DNA of 64,000 bases. Origin: UBA1847 sp942492205 (GTDB lineage Bacteria; Pseudomonadota; Gammaproteobacteria; Steroidobacterales; Woeseiaceae). The DNA is taken from the NCBI GenBank assembly GCA_942492205.1, contig CALODT010000001.1, forward strand, positions 806,001 through 870,000. The letters run 5' to 3'. Of this stretch, positions 46,497-54,181 are shown piece after piece (the first letter of the stretch is position 1; every line of letters begins with the position of its first letter). A program made the position numbers and the translations under genes. Below the pieces are notes generated by a model. It did not search any database. It had not been told where the DNA came from and saw nothing but the letters and a program-made list of their open reading frames with translations.

Positions 46497-46526
46497 TTGG
46501 GAAGCCACTGCATTTGCGGGTACACT
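46497..46526 (+). promoter_or_regulatory. Promoter of ibaG-murA
   Basis: TTGGGA (46497-46502) and TACACT (46521-46526) are 18 bases apart. Transcription would start near 46533, about 30 bases before the ibaG ATG. Confidence 0.5.
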
Positions 46527-46563
46527 CCGCCCCCTGAAGTATAAGGCGCCGGCAAATCGTCCC

Positions 46564-46812
46564 ATGGACCCAGCAACTATCACACAACTGATCGAGGACG
46601 GATTCACCGAGGCCACTGTCAAGGTGATGAGTGACGACAACACGCATTTTCAGGCGCTGGTCGTCTCCTCGGAGTTCGAGGGCAAGCGCCCGCTGGCCAG
46701 ACACCAGCTCGTCTACAAGTGCCTGGGTGAGTTGGTTGGCAACGAGATACATGCGCTGTCGATAACGGCTCTGACGCCCAGCGAATGGCGTGATCGCGCC
46801 GGTGGCAGCTAG
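46564..46812 (+). CDS. ibaG: BolA-family protein IbaG
   Basis: The 82-residue protein belongs to the short BolA branch that works with monothiol glutaredoxins in iron-sulfur handling and acid response. The conserved segment reads FQALVVSSEFEGKRPLARHQ, followed by a helix ending VYKCLGELVGNEIHAL. The ATG at 46564 (MDPATITQLIEDGF) is favoured over an in-frame codon at 46486 because the promoter maps between the two. It precedes murA by 11 bases, the same order as in E. coli. Confidence 0.94.
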   Translation: MDPATITQLIEDGFTEATVKVMSDDNTHFQALVVSSEFEGKRPLARHQLVYKCLGELVGNEIHALSITALTPSEWRDRAGGS

Positions 46813-46823
46813 AGCTCGCCGGC

Positions 46824-48080
46824 GTGGACAAGCTACTGATTAAAGGTGGGGTGAAGCTGTCGGGAACTGTCAGGATCTCGGGGGCAAAAAACGCCGCGCT
46901 GCCCATTCTCGCCGGAACCCTGCTGGCATCCGACCCGGTAGTCGTCAGTAACGTCCCGCACCTCAAAGACGTCACGACCATGCTGTCTTTGCTGCAGATA
47001 ATGGGCGTCAGGATAACGATCGACGATAAGAAGGGTGTGGAAGTCGATGCAAGCAACGTCGACAAGCGCGAAGCGCCATACGATCTCGTCAAGACCATGC
47101 GTGCTTCTATCCTGGTTCTCGGGCCACTGCTGGCGCGTTTCGGCGAAGCAGATGTGTCGCTGCCCGGCGGCTGTGCCATCGGCGCGCGACCCGTGAATCT
47201 GCATGTGGCCGGGCTGCAGGCGATGGGTGCCGACGTGGTCGTCGAGGATGGTTTTATCAAGGCTCGGGCGGATCGGCTGAAGGGCGCCCACATCGTATTT
47301 GACACGGTCACCGTGACCGGCACCGAGAATCTGTTGATGGCCGCGGTCCTGGCCGACGGTGAAACCGTACTTGAGAACGCTGCGCGTGAGCCTGAGGTGT
47401 CGGACCTTGCGCGCTTCCTGGTCGGCATGGGCGCCGATATCAGCGGCATTGGCAGCAGCACACTGACGATTCACGGCGTCGAACGTCTGGGCGGCACCGA
47501 ATACTCGGTGTTACCGGATCGCATCGAGACCGGCACATACCTTGTCGCTGCAGCAATGACCGGCGGTCAGATCAGGGCGATCAAGACCGCACCGGAAACG
47601 CTCGAGGCCGTCCTCATAAAGCTCGCCGAAGCCGGCGCCGTCATCGAAACCGGCGACGACTGGATCGATATCGACATGCAAGGCAGGCGGCCGACATCAG
47701 TCGACATCCGCACAGCACCCTACCCGGCGTTTCCGACGGACATGCAGGCACAATTCTGTGCCATGAATGCCATTGCAGCCGGCGTCGGTACGATTACTGA
47801 GACGATCTTCGAGAACCGCTTCCAGCATGTGCTTGAACTGCAGCGCATGGGTGCGGATATCCGACTCGAAGGACACACAGCGATTATCAGCGGCGTCGAG
47901 CAGCTGACTGCGGCCCCGGTAATGGCGACCGATCTGCGCGCTTCCGCCGGGCTGGTACTGGCTGGACTCGCTGCCCGAGGTGAGACACTGGTGGACCGCA
48001 TTTACCACGTCGATCGCGGTTACGAGCGCATCGAGGAGAAGCTCGGGCAGCTCGGCGCATCCATCCGGCGCGTGGCCTGA
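46824..48080 (+). CDS. murA: UDP-N-acetylglucosamine 1-carboxyvinyltransferase
   Basis: The 418-residue enzyme starts peptidoglycan synthesis by adding enolpyruvate to UDP-GlcNAc. The inside-out barrel segments SGAKNAALPILAGTLLA near residue 20 and RASILVLGPLLARFG are typical. The catalytic Cys, target of fosfomycin, is present in LPGGCAIGARP at about residue 117, so natural resistance by Cys-to-Asp change is not expected. The start is GTG at 46824. It follows ibaG by 11 bases and converges on the DegS-like gene. Confidence 0.98.
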   Translation: MDKLLIKGGVKLSGTVRISGAKNAALPILAGTLLASDPVVVSNVPHLKDVTTMLSLLQIMGVRITIDDKKGVEVDASNVDKREAPYDLVKTMRASILVLGPLLARFGEADVSLPGGCAIGARPVNLHVAGLQAMGADVVVEDGFIKARADRLKGAHIVFDTVTVTGTENLLMAAVLADGETVLENAAREPEVSDLARFLVGMGADISGIGSSTLTIHGVERLGGTEYSVLPDRIETGTYLVAAAMTGGQIRAIKTAPETLEAVLIKLAEAGAVIETGDDWIDIDMQGRRPTSVDIRTAPYPAFPTDMQAQFCAMNAIAAGVGTITETIFENRFQHVLELQRMGADIRLEGHTAIISGVEQLTAAPVMATDLRASAGLVLAGLAARGETLVDRIYHVDRGYERIEEKLGQLGASIRRVA

Positions 48081-48087
48081 CCGACTT

Positions 48088-49161
48088 CTAGCGCGGTTCT
48101 GCCGGGCGCTCGCCCGCGGTCACCGTCGTCGCGAAGCGCTCTTCCCCTCGTATCCCGGTGATCTCAACCTGCCGCCCCGGCGGGGTGCTGGCCGAGATCA
48201 GCAGCGCCTGCCGTTCCGAGAGCACTGCTTCGCCGTTCATGGTCAGAATGACATCGCCGCGCTGCAGATTCGCCATAGCGGCGGGCTCGTTGTCGTAGAC
48301 TTCGACAACCAGGACGCCCGTGGCGCCTTCGATTCCTCGCGCCATGCGTTCAGCGCTCGTCATATCGTCCAGCACGAGCCCCATGTAGCCGCGGATGACC
48401 CGTCCATGCTGCTTTAATTGCTCGACCACGCCGCGTACCAGGTCAACCGGGATGGCAAAGCCTATGCCCTCGGTGCCCGGGTCCTGAGCCAGAACTGCCG
48501 TATTGATGCCCACGAGTTCGCCGCGACTGTTGACCAGTGCGCCACCTGAGTTTCCGGCGTTGATGGCCGCGTCCGTCTGGATGAAATTCTCAAAAGTGAC
48601 CAGGTTCAGCAGACCACGGCCGGTTGCACTGACAATCCCCTGGGTGACCGAGGTCGTCAGACCGTATGGATTGCCAATCGCCAAAACCACGTCGCCGATG
48701 CGTAGCTGCGCTGAATTACCAAGATGAACGGCGGGCAGGTCCGGGATATCAATACGCAAAAGAGCGAGGTCGGTTTCCGCATCGACACCGATCATGCGCG
48801 GCTCGGCGACCCGCCCATCGGCGAGTTGCACCCGAATTTCAGTCGCGTCCGCGATGACGTGGTAGTTGGTCACGAGGTATCCGCTGGCGTCGATTATGAC
48901 CGCCGACGCGAAGCTCGTGTCGACGCGAAATCGCGTCTTTGCGTCCCGCGCCTCGCCCTCCTGGACAAGGCGCTTCGTGTAGATATTTGCCACTGAGCCG
49001 GCGCTGCGGTCGACGGCCTCCGCGTAGCTCGCCACCGTGGCGGGCGAGTCCCTGAGTCCGGGCATCAGGTCGGGGCGAACCAGGACGACGAGGAATGCCG
49101 CGGCCAGGCCGACGACGATTGATTGCAGCAAGAAGATGAGAATTGATCTTGAGTCGGCCAC
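48088..49161 (-). CDS. degS: DegS/AlgW-like inner-membrane serine protease with PDZ domain
   Basis: The 357-residue protease has one N-terminal transmembrane helix (about residues 6-28), a trypsin-like domain with His in VTNYHVIADA, Asp in ETDLALLRI and Ser in AGNSGGALVN, and one PDZ domain (about 255-345). One PDZ and a membrane anchor point to DegS, which cuts the anti-sigma factor RseA in the sigma-E envelope response, rather than DegP. I chose GTG at 49161, with GGGA 6 bases before it; a TTG at 49203 would add 14 residues. RseA and sigma-E are not in the window. Confidence 0.9.
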   Translation of the reverse strand: MADSRSILIFLLQSIVVGLAAAFLVVLVRPDLMPGLRDSPATVASYAEAVDRSAGSVANIYTKRLVQEGEARDAKTRFRVDTSFASAVIIDASGYLVTNYHVIADATEIRVQLADGRVAEPRMIGVDAETDLALLRIDIPDLPAVHLGNSAQLRIGDVVLAIGNPYGLTTSVTQGIVSATGRGLLNLVTFENFIQTDAAINAGNSGGALVNSRGELVGINTAVLAQDPGTEGIGFAIPVDLVRGVVEQLKQHGRVIRGYMGLVLDDMTSAERMARGIEGATGVLVVEVYDNEPAAMANLQRGDVILTMNGEAVLSERQALLISASTPPGRQVEITGIRGEERFATTVTAGERPAEPR

Positions 49162-49220
49162 GCGATGTCCCAAAAGCCCTGATTGTGTCTGGTGGCTAGC
49201 CAACCTCGATCGACGCCGTG

Positions 49221-49226
49221 TATAAT
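49221..49226 (+). promoter_or_regulatory. -10 box of the petABC promoter
   Basis: A perfect TATAAT is followed by a C/G-rich start region; transcription would begin near 49233 and leave a leader of about 135 bases before petA. The -35 region is weak. It lies 60 bases upstream of the divergent degS start, so the two control regions overlap. Confidence 0.45.
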
Positions 49227-49369
49227 GCGCCGTGGTTTCCGCACCTAGACCCCTGCGTGGCAGTTATCCTGACGGCAAACCGGGCCTGCTGCAAATCTAC
49301 CAGTTTCGAAACAAAGCAAAAATACGCTGTTTTGGCGGCCGCCGGAAAGGCGGTGTATAGGAGTGCCTG

Positions 49370-49957
49370 ATGACTGAAGACGACCTTGATCGCAATAGGC
49401 GTCATTTCCTGACCGTCGCGACCTTGGCAACCGGCGTTGCCGGTGCCGGTATGGCGGCGATACCTTTTCTTGCTTCGCTGAAGCCGAGCGCCCGTGCTCA
49501 GGCACTTGGTGCACCTGTCGAGGTACCGCTGGCATCAATGGCGCCTGGCGAGATGGTTCGTGTGTTGTGGCGTGGCAGACTGGTGTTCGTCCTGCGTCGT
49601 ACCGAAGAGATGCTCGAGAGACTGCCGCGTGTTGTCGATCAGCTTCGCGACCCGGATTCCATGGTGCTTGAACAGCAGCCCGAGTATGCCGCCAATGGCA
49701 CGCGCTCTGTGAAGCCCGAGTACCTCGTAGTTGAGGGTTCCTGCACACATCTGGGCTGCGCGCCCCTGATGGATTTCGAGGTACGTCCGGCCGAAGACTG
49801 GGAGGGCGGGTTCTTCTGCCCGTGTCACGGCTCGAAATTTGATCTTGCAGGACGCGTCTTCAAGGGCGTGCCGGCACCCACCAACCTGCGGGTTCCGCCG
49901 CACCGGTTTGTCAGGGATGACCTGATCCTGATCGGTCAGGACACGGGAGCAGCATAA
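49370..49957 (+). CDS. petA: Ubiquinol-cytochrome c reductase, Rieske iron-sulfur subunit
   Basis: The 195-residue subunit holds the 2Fe-2S cluster that takes the first electron from quinol. A Tat signal/anchor (RNRRHFLTVATLATGVAGAGMA) leads into the soluble domain, where CTHLGC (near residue 125) and CPCHGS (near residue 144) ligate the cluster with one Cys and one His each and form the disulfide. AGGAG lies a few bases before the ATG. The stop and the petB start share one base (TAATG). Confidence 0.97.
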   Translation: MTEDDLDRNRRHFLTVATLATGVAGAGMAAIPFLASLKPSARAQALGAPVEVPLASMAPGEMVRVLWRGRLVFVLRRTEEMLERLPRVVDQLRDPDSMVLEQQPEYAANGTRSVKPEYLVVEGSCTHLGCAPLMDFEVRPAEDWEGGFFCPCHGSKFDLAGRVFKGVPAPTNLRVPPHRFVRDDLILIGQDTGAA

Positions 49958-51207
49958 TGGCCAAAATTGAAGCAGAAGTTGGTAAGCCGAAGGGCGGCCT
50001 GCTGCAGTGGATAGACGATCGTTTCCCGCTGACTTCGACGCTCAAGTACCACATCACGGAGTACTATGCGTCGAAAAACCTCAACCTGTGGTACGTGTTC
50101 GGCGTACTCGCCTTCGTGGTTCTGGCGATTCAGCTGCTGACTGGCATATTCCTGACGATGAATTACAAGCCATCGGCAACGGAAGCATTTGCTTCGGTCG
50201 AGTACATCATGCGGGACGTCGAGTGGGGCTGGCTGATTCGCTACATGCACTCTACCGGCGCCTCATTCTTCTTTATCGTCGTCTACCTGCACATGTACCG
50301 GGCGATGCTGTACGGCTCCTACAAGAAACCGCGTGAGCTGATCTGGCTGATCGGTATGCTGATTTTTCTCGTGCTGATGGCCGAGGCATTCGCGGGCTAC
50401 CTGCTGCCGTGGGGACAGATGTCCTACTGGGGAGCCCAGGTAATTATTTCCTTATTTGGTGCAATACCGTGGGTCGGCGATGCGTTAGTCGAGATCATAC
50501 GCGGTGACTACTCGATTTCAGACATTACGCTGAACCGCTTCTTTGCGCTGCACGTGATCTTGCTGCCGCTGGTGCTGGTAGGTCTGGTGTTTGTGCACAT
50601 TGTCGCGCTGCACGAAGTTGGCTCGAACAACCCCGACGGTATCGAGATCAAGAAAAACAAGGATGCCAGCGGCAAACCGATCGATGGCATTGCCTTCCAC
50701 CCTTATCACACGAGCAAGGATCTGGTTGTCATCATTGTGTTCCTGATGATATTCGCAGCCGTGGTGTTCTTCGCGCCGGAAATGGGCGGCTATTTCCTCG
50801 AGCATGCGAATTTCGAGCCGGCAAACGTAACGGCAACGCCCGAGCACATTGCGCCGGTCTGGTACTTCACGCCGTTCTACGCAATTCTGCGAGCCGTTCC
50901 GGACAAGCTCTGGGGCTTCATATTGTTTGGATTGTCGGTGATATTGCCAGTGTTCCTGCCCTGGCTGGATCGCTCGAGAGTGAGGTCCATTCGTTATCGC
51001 GGCTGGATGTACAAGTCGGCCCTGGCTATTTTCACCGTGACGTTCCTGGCGCTCGGCTGGCTTGGAACCCAGCCCTCTGAGGGCGTGTACGTATTGCTGG
51101 CCCGCATTTTCTCCGTGTTGTATTTCGCGTTCTTCCTGCTAATGCCTTACTACACGGCGATAGATAAGACCAAACCTGTGCCGGACAGGGTGACCTACCA
51201 TGCATAA
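49957..51207 (+). CDS. petB: Ubiquinol-cytochrome c reductase, cytochrome b subunit
   Basis: The 416-residue membrane subunit has eight helices and two b haems. Haem histidines are in FFFIVVYLHMYRAMLYGSYK and in RFFALHVILLPLVLVGLVFVH (split across helix D). The quinol-oxidation motif reads PVWY in HIAPVWYFTPFYAILR rather than the PEWY of mitochondria, a form seen in many beta- and gammaproteobacteria. Its end overlaps petC by 8 bases. It works with the PetA and PetC products. Confidence 0.98.
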   Translation: MAKIEAEVGKPKGGLLQWIDDRFPLTSTLKYHITEYYASKNLNLWYVFGVLAFVVLAIQLLTGIFLTMNYKPSATEAFASVEYIMRDVEWGWLIRYMHSTGASFFFIVVYLHMYRAMLYGSYKKPRELIWLIGMLIFLVLMAEAFAGYLLPWGQMSYWGAQVIISLFGAIPWVGDALVEIIRGDYSISDITLNRFFALHVILLPLVLVGLVFVHIVALHEVGSNNPDGIEIKKNKDASGKPIDGIAFHPYHTSKDLVVIIVFLMIFAAVVFFAPEMGGYFLEHANFEPANVTATPEHIAPVWYFTPFYAILRAVPDKLWGFILFGLSVILPVFLPWLDRSRVRSIRYRGWMYKSALAIFTVTFLALGWLGTQPSEGVYVLLARIFSVLYFAFFLLMPYYTAIDKTKPVPDRVTYHA

Positions 51208-51955
51208 GCTTATGAAGATGGCCAGCGTAGTGGCGCTGGGTGCGATACTCGCTACGGGCCAGGCGATGGCGGCTGGGAGCAGCGTACCGCTGGAGTCGGC
51301 TGAGATCGACCCCGACAATATTTTTTCCCTGCAGCGCGGTGCCCGCAACTTCATGAACTACTGTGCCGGGTGCCATTCTGCTCAGTACGTCCGTTACAAC
51401 ACGATTGGGAAACACCTCGAATTGTCGGACGAGCAACTCATCGACAACCTGATGTTTAACGCGGATAAAACGTTCGAGACGATTCAGGCGAGCATGCCGG
51501 CAGAGGACGCCGCTCGCTGGTACGGCGTGGCACCGCCGGATCTGTCACTGACCGCCAGGTCGAAGGGCGTGGACTATATCTACAGCTTTCTGAAGGGCTT
51601 TTATGTTGAGGCAGAAAGCCCTACGGGCGTCAATAACCTGGTGCTTGCTGGTACCAGCATGCCGCACGTGCTGTGGGAACTGCAGGGCTACCAGACGGCG
51701 GACTTTTCGCACGTCGAGAATGAAGACGGATCGGTAACGACGACCTTCGAGGGCTTCGAGTTGTTGAGCGCCGGTTCCATGGATTCCGAAGACTATGATG
51801 AATTCGTTCGCGATACGGTTAACTTCCTCGCTTACATTTCAGAACCTGTTCGCTCCGATCGGCGCAAGCTCGGCGTTTGGGTGCTGATGTTCCTGATCTT
51901 CTTCTACGTCCTCGCCTCGATGCTGAAGAAACAAATATGGAAGGATGTTAAGTAA
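51200..51955 (+). CDS. petC: Ubiquinol-cytochrome c reductase, cytochrome c1 subunit
   Basis: The 251-residue subunit has a signal peptide (residues 1-24, ending in GQAMA), a c-type haem motif CAGCH near residue 54, the axial Met likely in AGTSMPHVLWE, and a C-terminal membrane anchor (VWVLMFLIFFYVLASML). It passes electrons from the Rieske protein to soluble cytochrome c. The start overlaps petB by 8 bases. Its stop overlaps the sspA start by one base. Confidence 0.97.
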   Translation: MHKLMKMASVVALGAILATGQAMAAGSSVPLESAEIDPDNIFSLQRGARNFMNYCAGCHSAQYVRYNTIGKHLELSDEQLIDNLMFNADKTFETIQASMPAEDAARWYGVAPPDLSLTARSKGVDYIYSFLKGFYVEAESPTGVNNLVLAGTSMPHVLWELQGYQTADFSHVENEDGSVTTTFEGFELLSAGSMDSEDYDEFVRDTVNFLAYISEPVRSDRRKLGVWVLMFLIFFYVLASMLKKQIWKDVK

Positions 51956-52584
51956 TGGCAGTTGTAGCCAATAGACGCTCAGTAATGACACTTTTTTCGC
52001 GCCCAACGGATATTCACAGTCACCGTGCACGTCTCGTGCTGGCCGAGAAGAACATCAACATTGAAATAGCGAATGTCGCAGGGCCTGACTTGCCCGAAGA
52101 CTTGATGGATCTGAATCCGTATCACACGGTACCGACACTGGTGGATCGCGATCTGACACTGTACGACTCTCGCGTAATTATCGAATACTTGGACGAACGC
52201 TTTCCGCATCCGCCGCTTATGCCAGTGGATCCGGTGACCAGGGCGCAGTTTCGGCTCGCCTTGTTCCGCATTGAGACTGACTGGTATGCAATTGCCGAAG
52301 AAGCCGAGAACAGCAACGATGGCAAGTTGGGCACCAAGTCTCGCAAGTTGTTGCGAGAGAGCATTCTGCAAAGCACCGAGTTGTTTGGCGCGCGCCCTTT
52401 CTTCCTCAGTGAAGAGTTCTCATTGGTGGACTGCACGATCGCGCCGTTGTTATGGCGGTTGCCGGTGTACGGCATCGATCTCGGCTCGGAGGCTGCGCCA
52501 ATTGAAGCCTACATGGATCGCGTTTTTGCAAGGCGTTCATTCCAGCAGAGTCTCACGGAGCTGGAACAGGAAATGCGACTCTAA
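51955..52584 (+). CDS. sspA: Stringent starvation protein A
   Basis: The 209-residue protein has a glutathione-transferase fold without a catalytic role and binds RNA polymerase in stationary phase. The segments NRRSVMTLFSRPTDIHSHRA, YHTVPTLVDRDLTLYDSRVI and EYLDERFPHPPLMPV match the SspA family closely, including the conserved surface PHPP. It directly follows petC (TAATG) and precedes sspB by 103 bases, the common petABC-sspAB order in this class. Confidence 0.97.
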   Translation: MAVVANRRSVMTLFSRPTDIHSHRARLVLAEKNINIEIANVAGPDLPEDLMDLNPYHTVPTLVDRDLTLYDSRVIIEYLDERFPHPPLMPVDPVTRAQFRLALFRIETDWYAIAEEAENSNDGKLGTKSRKLLRESILQSTELFGARPFFLSEEFSLVDCTIAPLLWRLPVYGIDLGSEAAPIEAYMDRVFARRSFQQSLTELEQEMRL

Positions 52585-52687
52585 TACAGTCGGCAGTGGT
52601 GTCGGCGGCAGCTTATGTTTAGTCTCCGGCGCAACGCTCAATAAATGATAAGCTACCCGTATCCGGCGGCGAAGCAAGAATGAAGCA

Positions 52688-53086
52688 GTGACGACAAGTA
52701 CCCGATCAAAAAGACCGTATCTCGTGCGTGCGATGCACGAGTGGATGACCGACAACCAGCAAACGCCGCACATTGTCGTGAACGCCTATTACGAGGGCGT
52801 CAGCGTGCCGGTAGAGCACGTAAAAGACGGCAAGATCATTCTCAACATCAGCGAGTCAGCGGCGCACAACCTCAAGTTAGGCAACGAGGCGGTGAGCTTT
52901 CGGGCGCGTTTCGGCGGTGTGCCCTTTGATGTATGGGCCCCAATGCGATCGATTCTGGGCATCTACGCGCGCGAGACCGGCCAGGGAATGATCTTCTCGC
53001 ACGACACGGACCAGGCGGATACTCGCAAGACCGATAACGATATCGAGGACAGTCGATCCCGTCCTCACCTGACCATCGTCAAATAG
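52688..53086 (+). CDS. sspB: ClpXP adaptor SspB
   Basis: The 132-residue adaptor delivers ssrA-tagged proteins to ClpXP. The folded part (about 5-108) shows KRPYLVRAMHEWMTDNQQTP and the substrate-groove strand NISESAAHNLKLGNEAVSF. A disordered acidic linker follows. The ClpX-binding tail RPHLTIVK ends the protein. The start is GTG at 52688. It ends a transcript that may begin at petA. Confidence 0.96.
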   Translation: MTTSTRSKRPYLVRAMHEWMTDNQQTPHIVVNAYYEGVSVPVEHVKDGKIILNISESAAHNLKLGNEAVSFRARFGGVPFDVWAPMRSILGIYARETGQGMIFSHDTDQADTRKTDNDIEDSRSRPHLTIVK

Positions 53087-53102
53087 CCAGCCAAACGGCG
53101 AC

Positions 53103-53122
53103 ACGCCGCCAGCCGGCGGCGT
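53103..53122. terminator. Hairpin between the convergent sspB and diaA ends
   Basis: A perfect 8-base-pair GC-rich stem (53103-53110 with 53115-53122, loop AGCC) lies in the 68-base gap between the two convergent genes. It has no proper U-run on either side, so termination may be weak or factor-assisted, or the hairpin may simply protect 3' ends. Confidence 0.45.
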
Positions 53123-53154
53123 TCAAACGGAGTATCCAGGCTGCTGGTGTTACG

Positions 53155-53745
53155 TCAGCCGCCGCCCAGCAAGGCCGTGTCGATAAGATCGCACAGGCAG
53201 TGGATAACCACGAGGTGAACTTCCTGGATACGCGCGGTGCGTGTTGCGGGAACCCGGATCTCTACGTCACCGTCGATGTATACATCGGCCATGCGACCCC
53301 CATCACGACCGGTTAGTGCGACGACATTCATCCCCCGATCATGTGCGGCGACAATGGCGCGAATGACGTTTTCCGAATTGCCGGATGTGGAAATGCCGAG
53401 TAGCACATCCCGCGACTTGCCCAGTGCACGAACCTGTTTGCTGAAAATTTCTTCGTATGCGTAGTCGTTGCTGATCGATGTCAGCGTCGAACTGTCGGTC
53501 GTCAGGGCCATCGCTGGAAGTCCGGGCCGCTCCATCTCGAATCGATTCAGCAGCTCGGACGAGAAATGTTGCGCGTCCGCCGCAGAGCCGCCGTTGCCGC
53601 AGCTCAGGATCTTGCCGTCATTGAGTAACGCCTCGCTCATCAGCGACCCGGCAGCGACGATTGAGTCGGCCAGTTGTTCAGCGGAGGCCTGCTTGGTTGC
53701 AATACTCTCTGCAAAGTGTTCACGAACTCGGCCAATAGCGTCCAT
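53155..53745 (-). CDS. diaA: DiaA-type SIS-domain protein (phosphoheptose isomerase-like)
   Basis: The 196-residue protein is one SIS domain with the sugar-phosphate segments GNGGSAADAQHFSSELLNRF and GISTSGNSENVIRA. By sequence it could be GmhA (sedoheptulose 7-phosphate isomerase) or DiaA, which helps DnaA assemble at the origin. Its position after lpoA-yraN is that of diaA in E. coli, which decides the call. The ATG at 53745 gives the usual length; the open frame above it has no family sequence. Confidence 0.85.
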   Translation of the reverse strand: MDAIGRVREHFAESIATKQASAEQLADSIVAAGSLMSEALLNDGKILSCGNGGSAADAQHFSSELLNRFEMERPGLPAMALTTDSSTLTSISNDYAYEEIFSKQVRALGKSRDVLLGISTSGNSENVIRAIVAAHDRGMNVVALTGRDGGRMADVYIDGDVEIRVPATRTARIQEVHLVVIHCLCDLIDTALLGGG

Positions 53746-53800
53746 TACTACTCCAGACTGTCGATTCAGGGCAGATTCTAGCAGCACTGACCGGTGTTGG

Positions 53801-54181
53801 TCAGAGCGCTGAATTCTCGGGGCGAAAAGCGTCGTGAATCCAGCGGATGCGGTCCTGGTCAGCAGCGGTGATTGCCACGACGTCGAAGCGCACAGCATGC
53901 TCCGCGTATTGCCTGCTATCGGCCAGGAACAGGGCCGCCGTGCGAATAATCTTCTGTTGCTTGCGCGAGTCCACGGTCAGTTCCGGGCGCGAGTATCGTG
54001 TGGAGGTGCGGTAACGCACTTCGACAAATACCAGGCAGTCGTCGTGCAGCATGATCAGGTCGATCTCACCGCCACGTCGCTGGAAGTTCCTGCCTACTGG
54101 CGTGAGACCCTTGCCAACGAGGAAATCGAGCGCAACGCGCTCTGCCTTGTTGCCTAGAGATCCTGCGCGCCCGGTTCCCAA
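53801..54181 (-). CDS. yraN: YraN/UPF0102 family putative endonuclease-fold protein
   Basis: The 126-residue protein has the restriction-endonuclease-like fold of UPF0102: GNKAERVALDFLVGKG, RNFQRRGGEIDLIMLHDD with Glu and Asp, and VFVEVRYRTS. These would bind metal in nucleases, but the cell role is not settled. The likely start is TTG at 54181, inside the end of lpoA (28-base overlap), so translation is probably coupled. Confidence 0.92.
   Translation of the reverse strand: MGTGRAGSLGNKAERVALDFLVGKGLTPVGRNFQRRGGEIDLIMLHDDCLVFVEVRYRTSTRYSRPELTVDSRKQQKIIRTAALFLADSRQYAEHAVRFDVVAITAADQDRIRWIHDAFRPENSAL

Noticed and set aside
53155..53745. gmhA for heptose synthesis
   Set aside because: The SIS fold fits both, but the lpoA-yraN neighbourhood is that of diaA and no other heptose gene is nearby; kept as an alternative in the entry.
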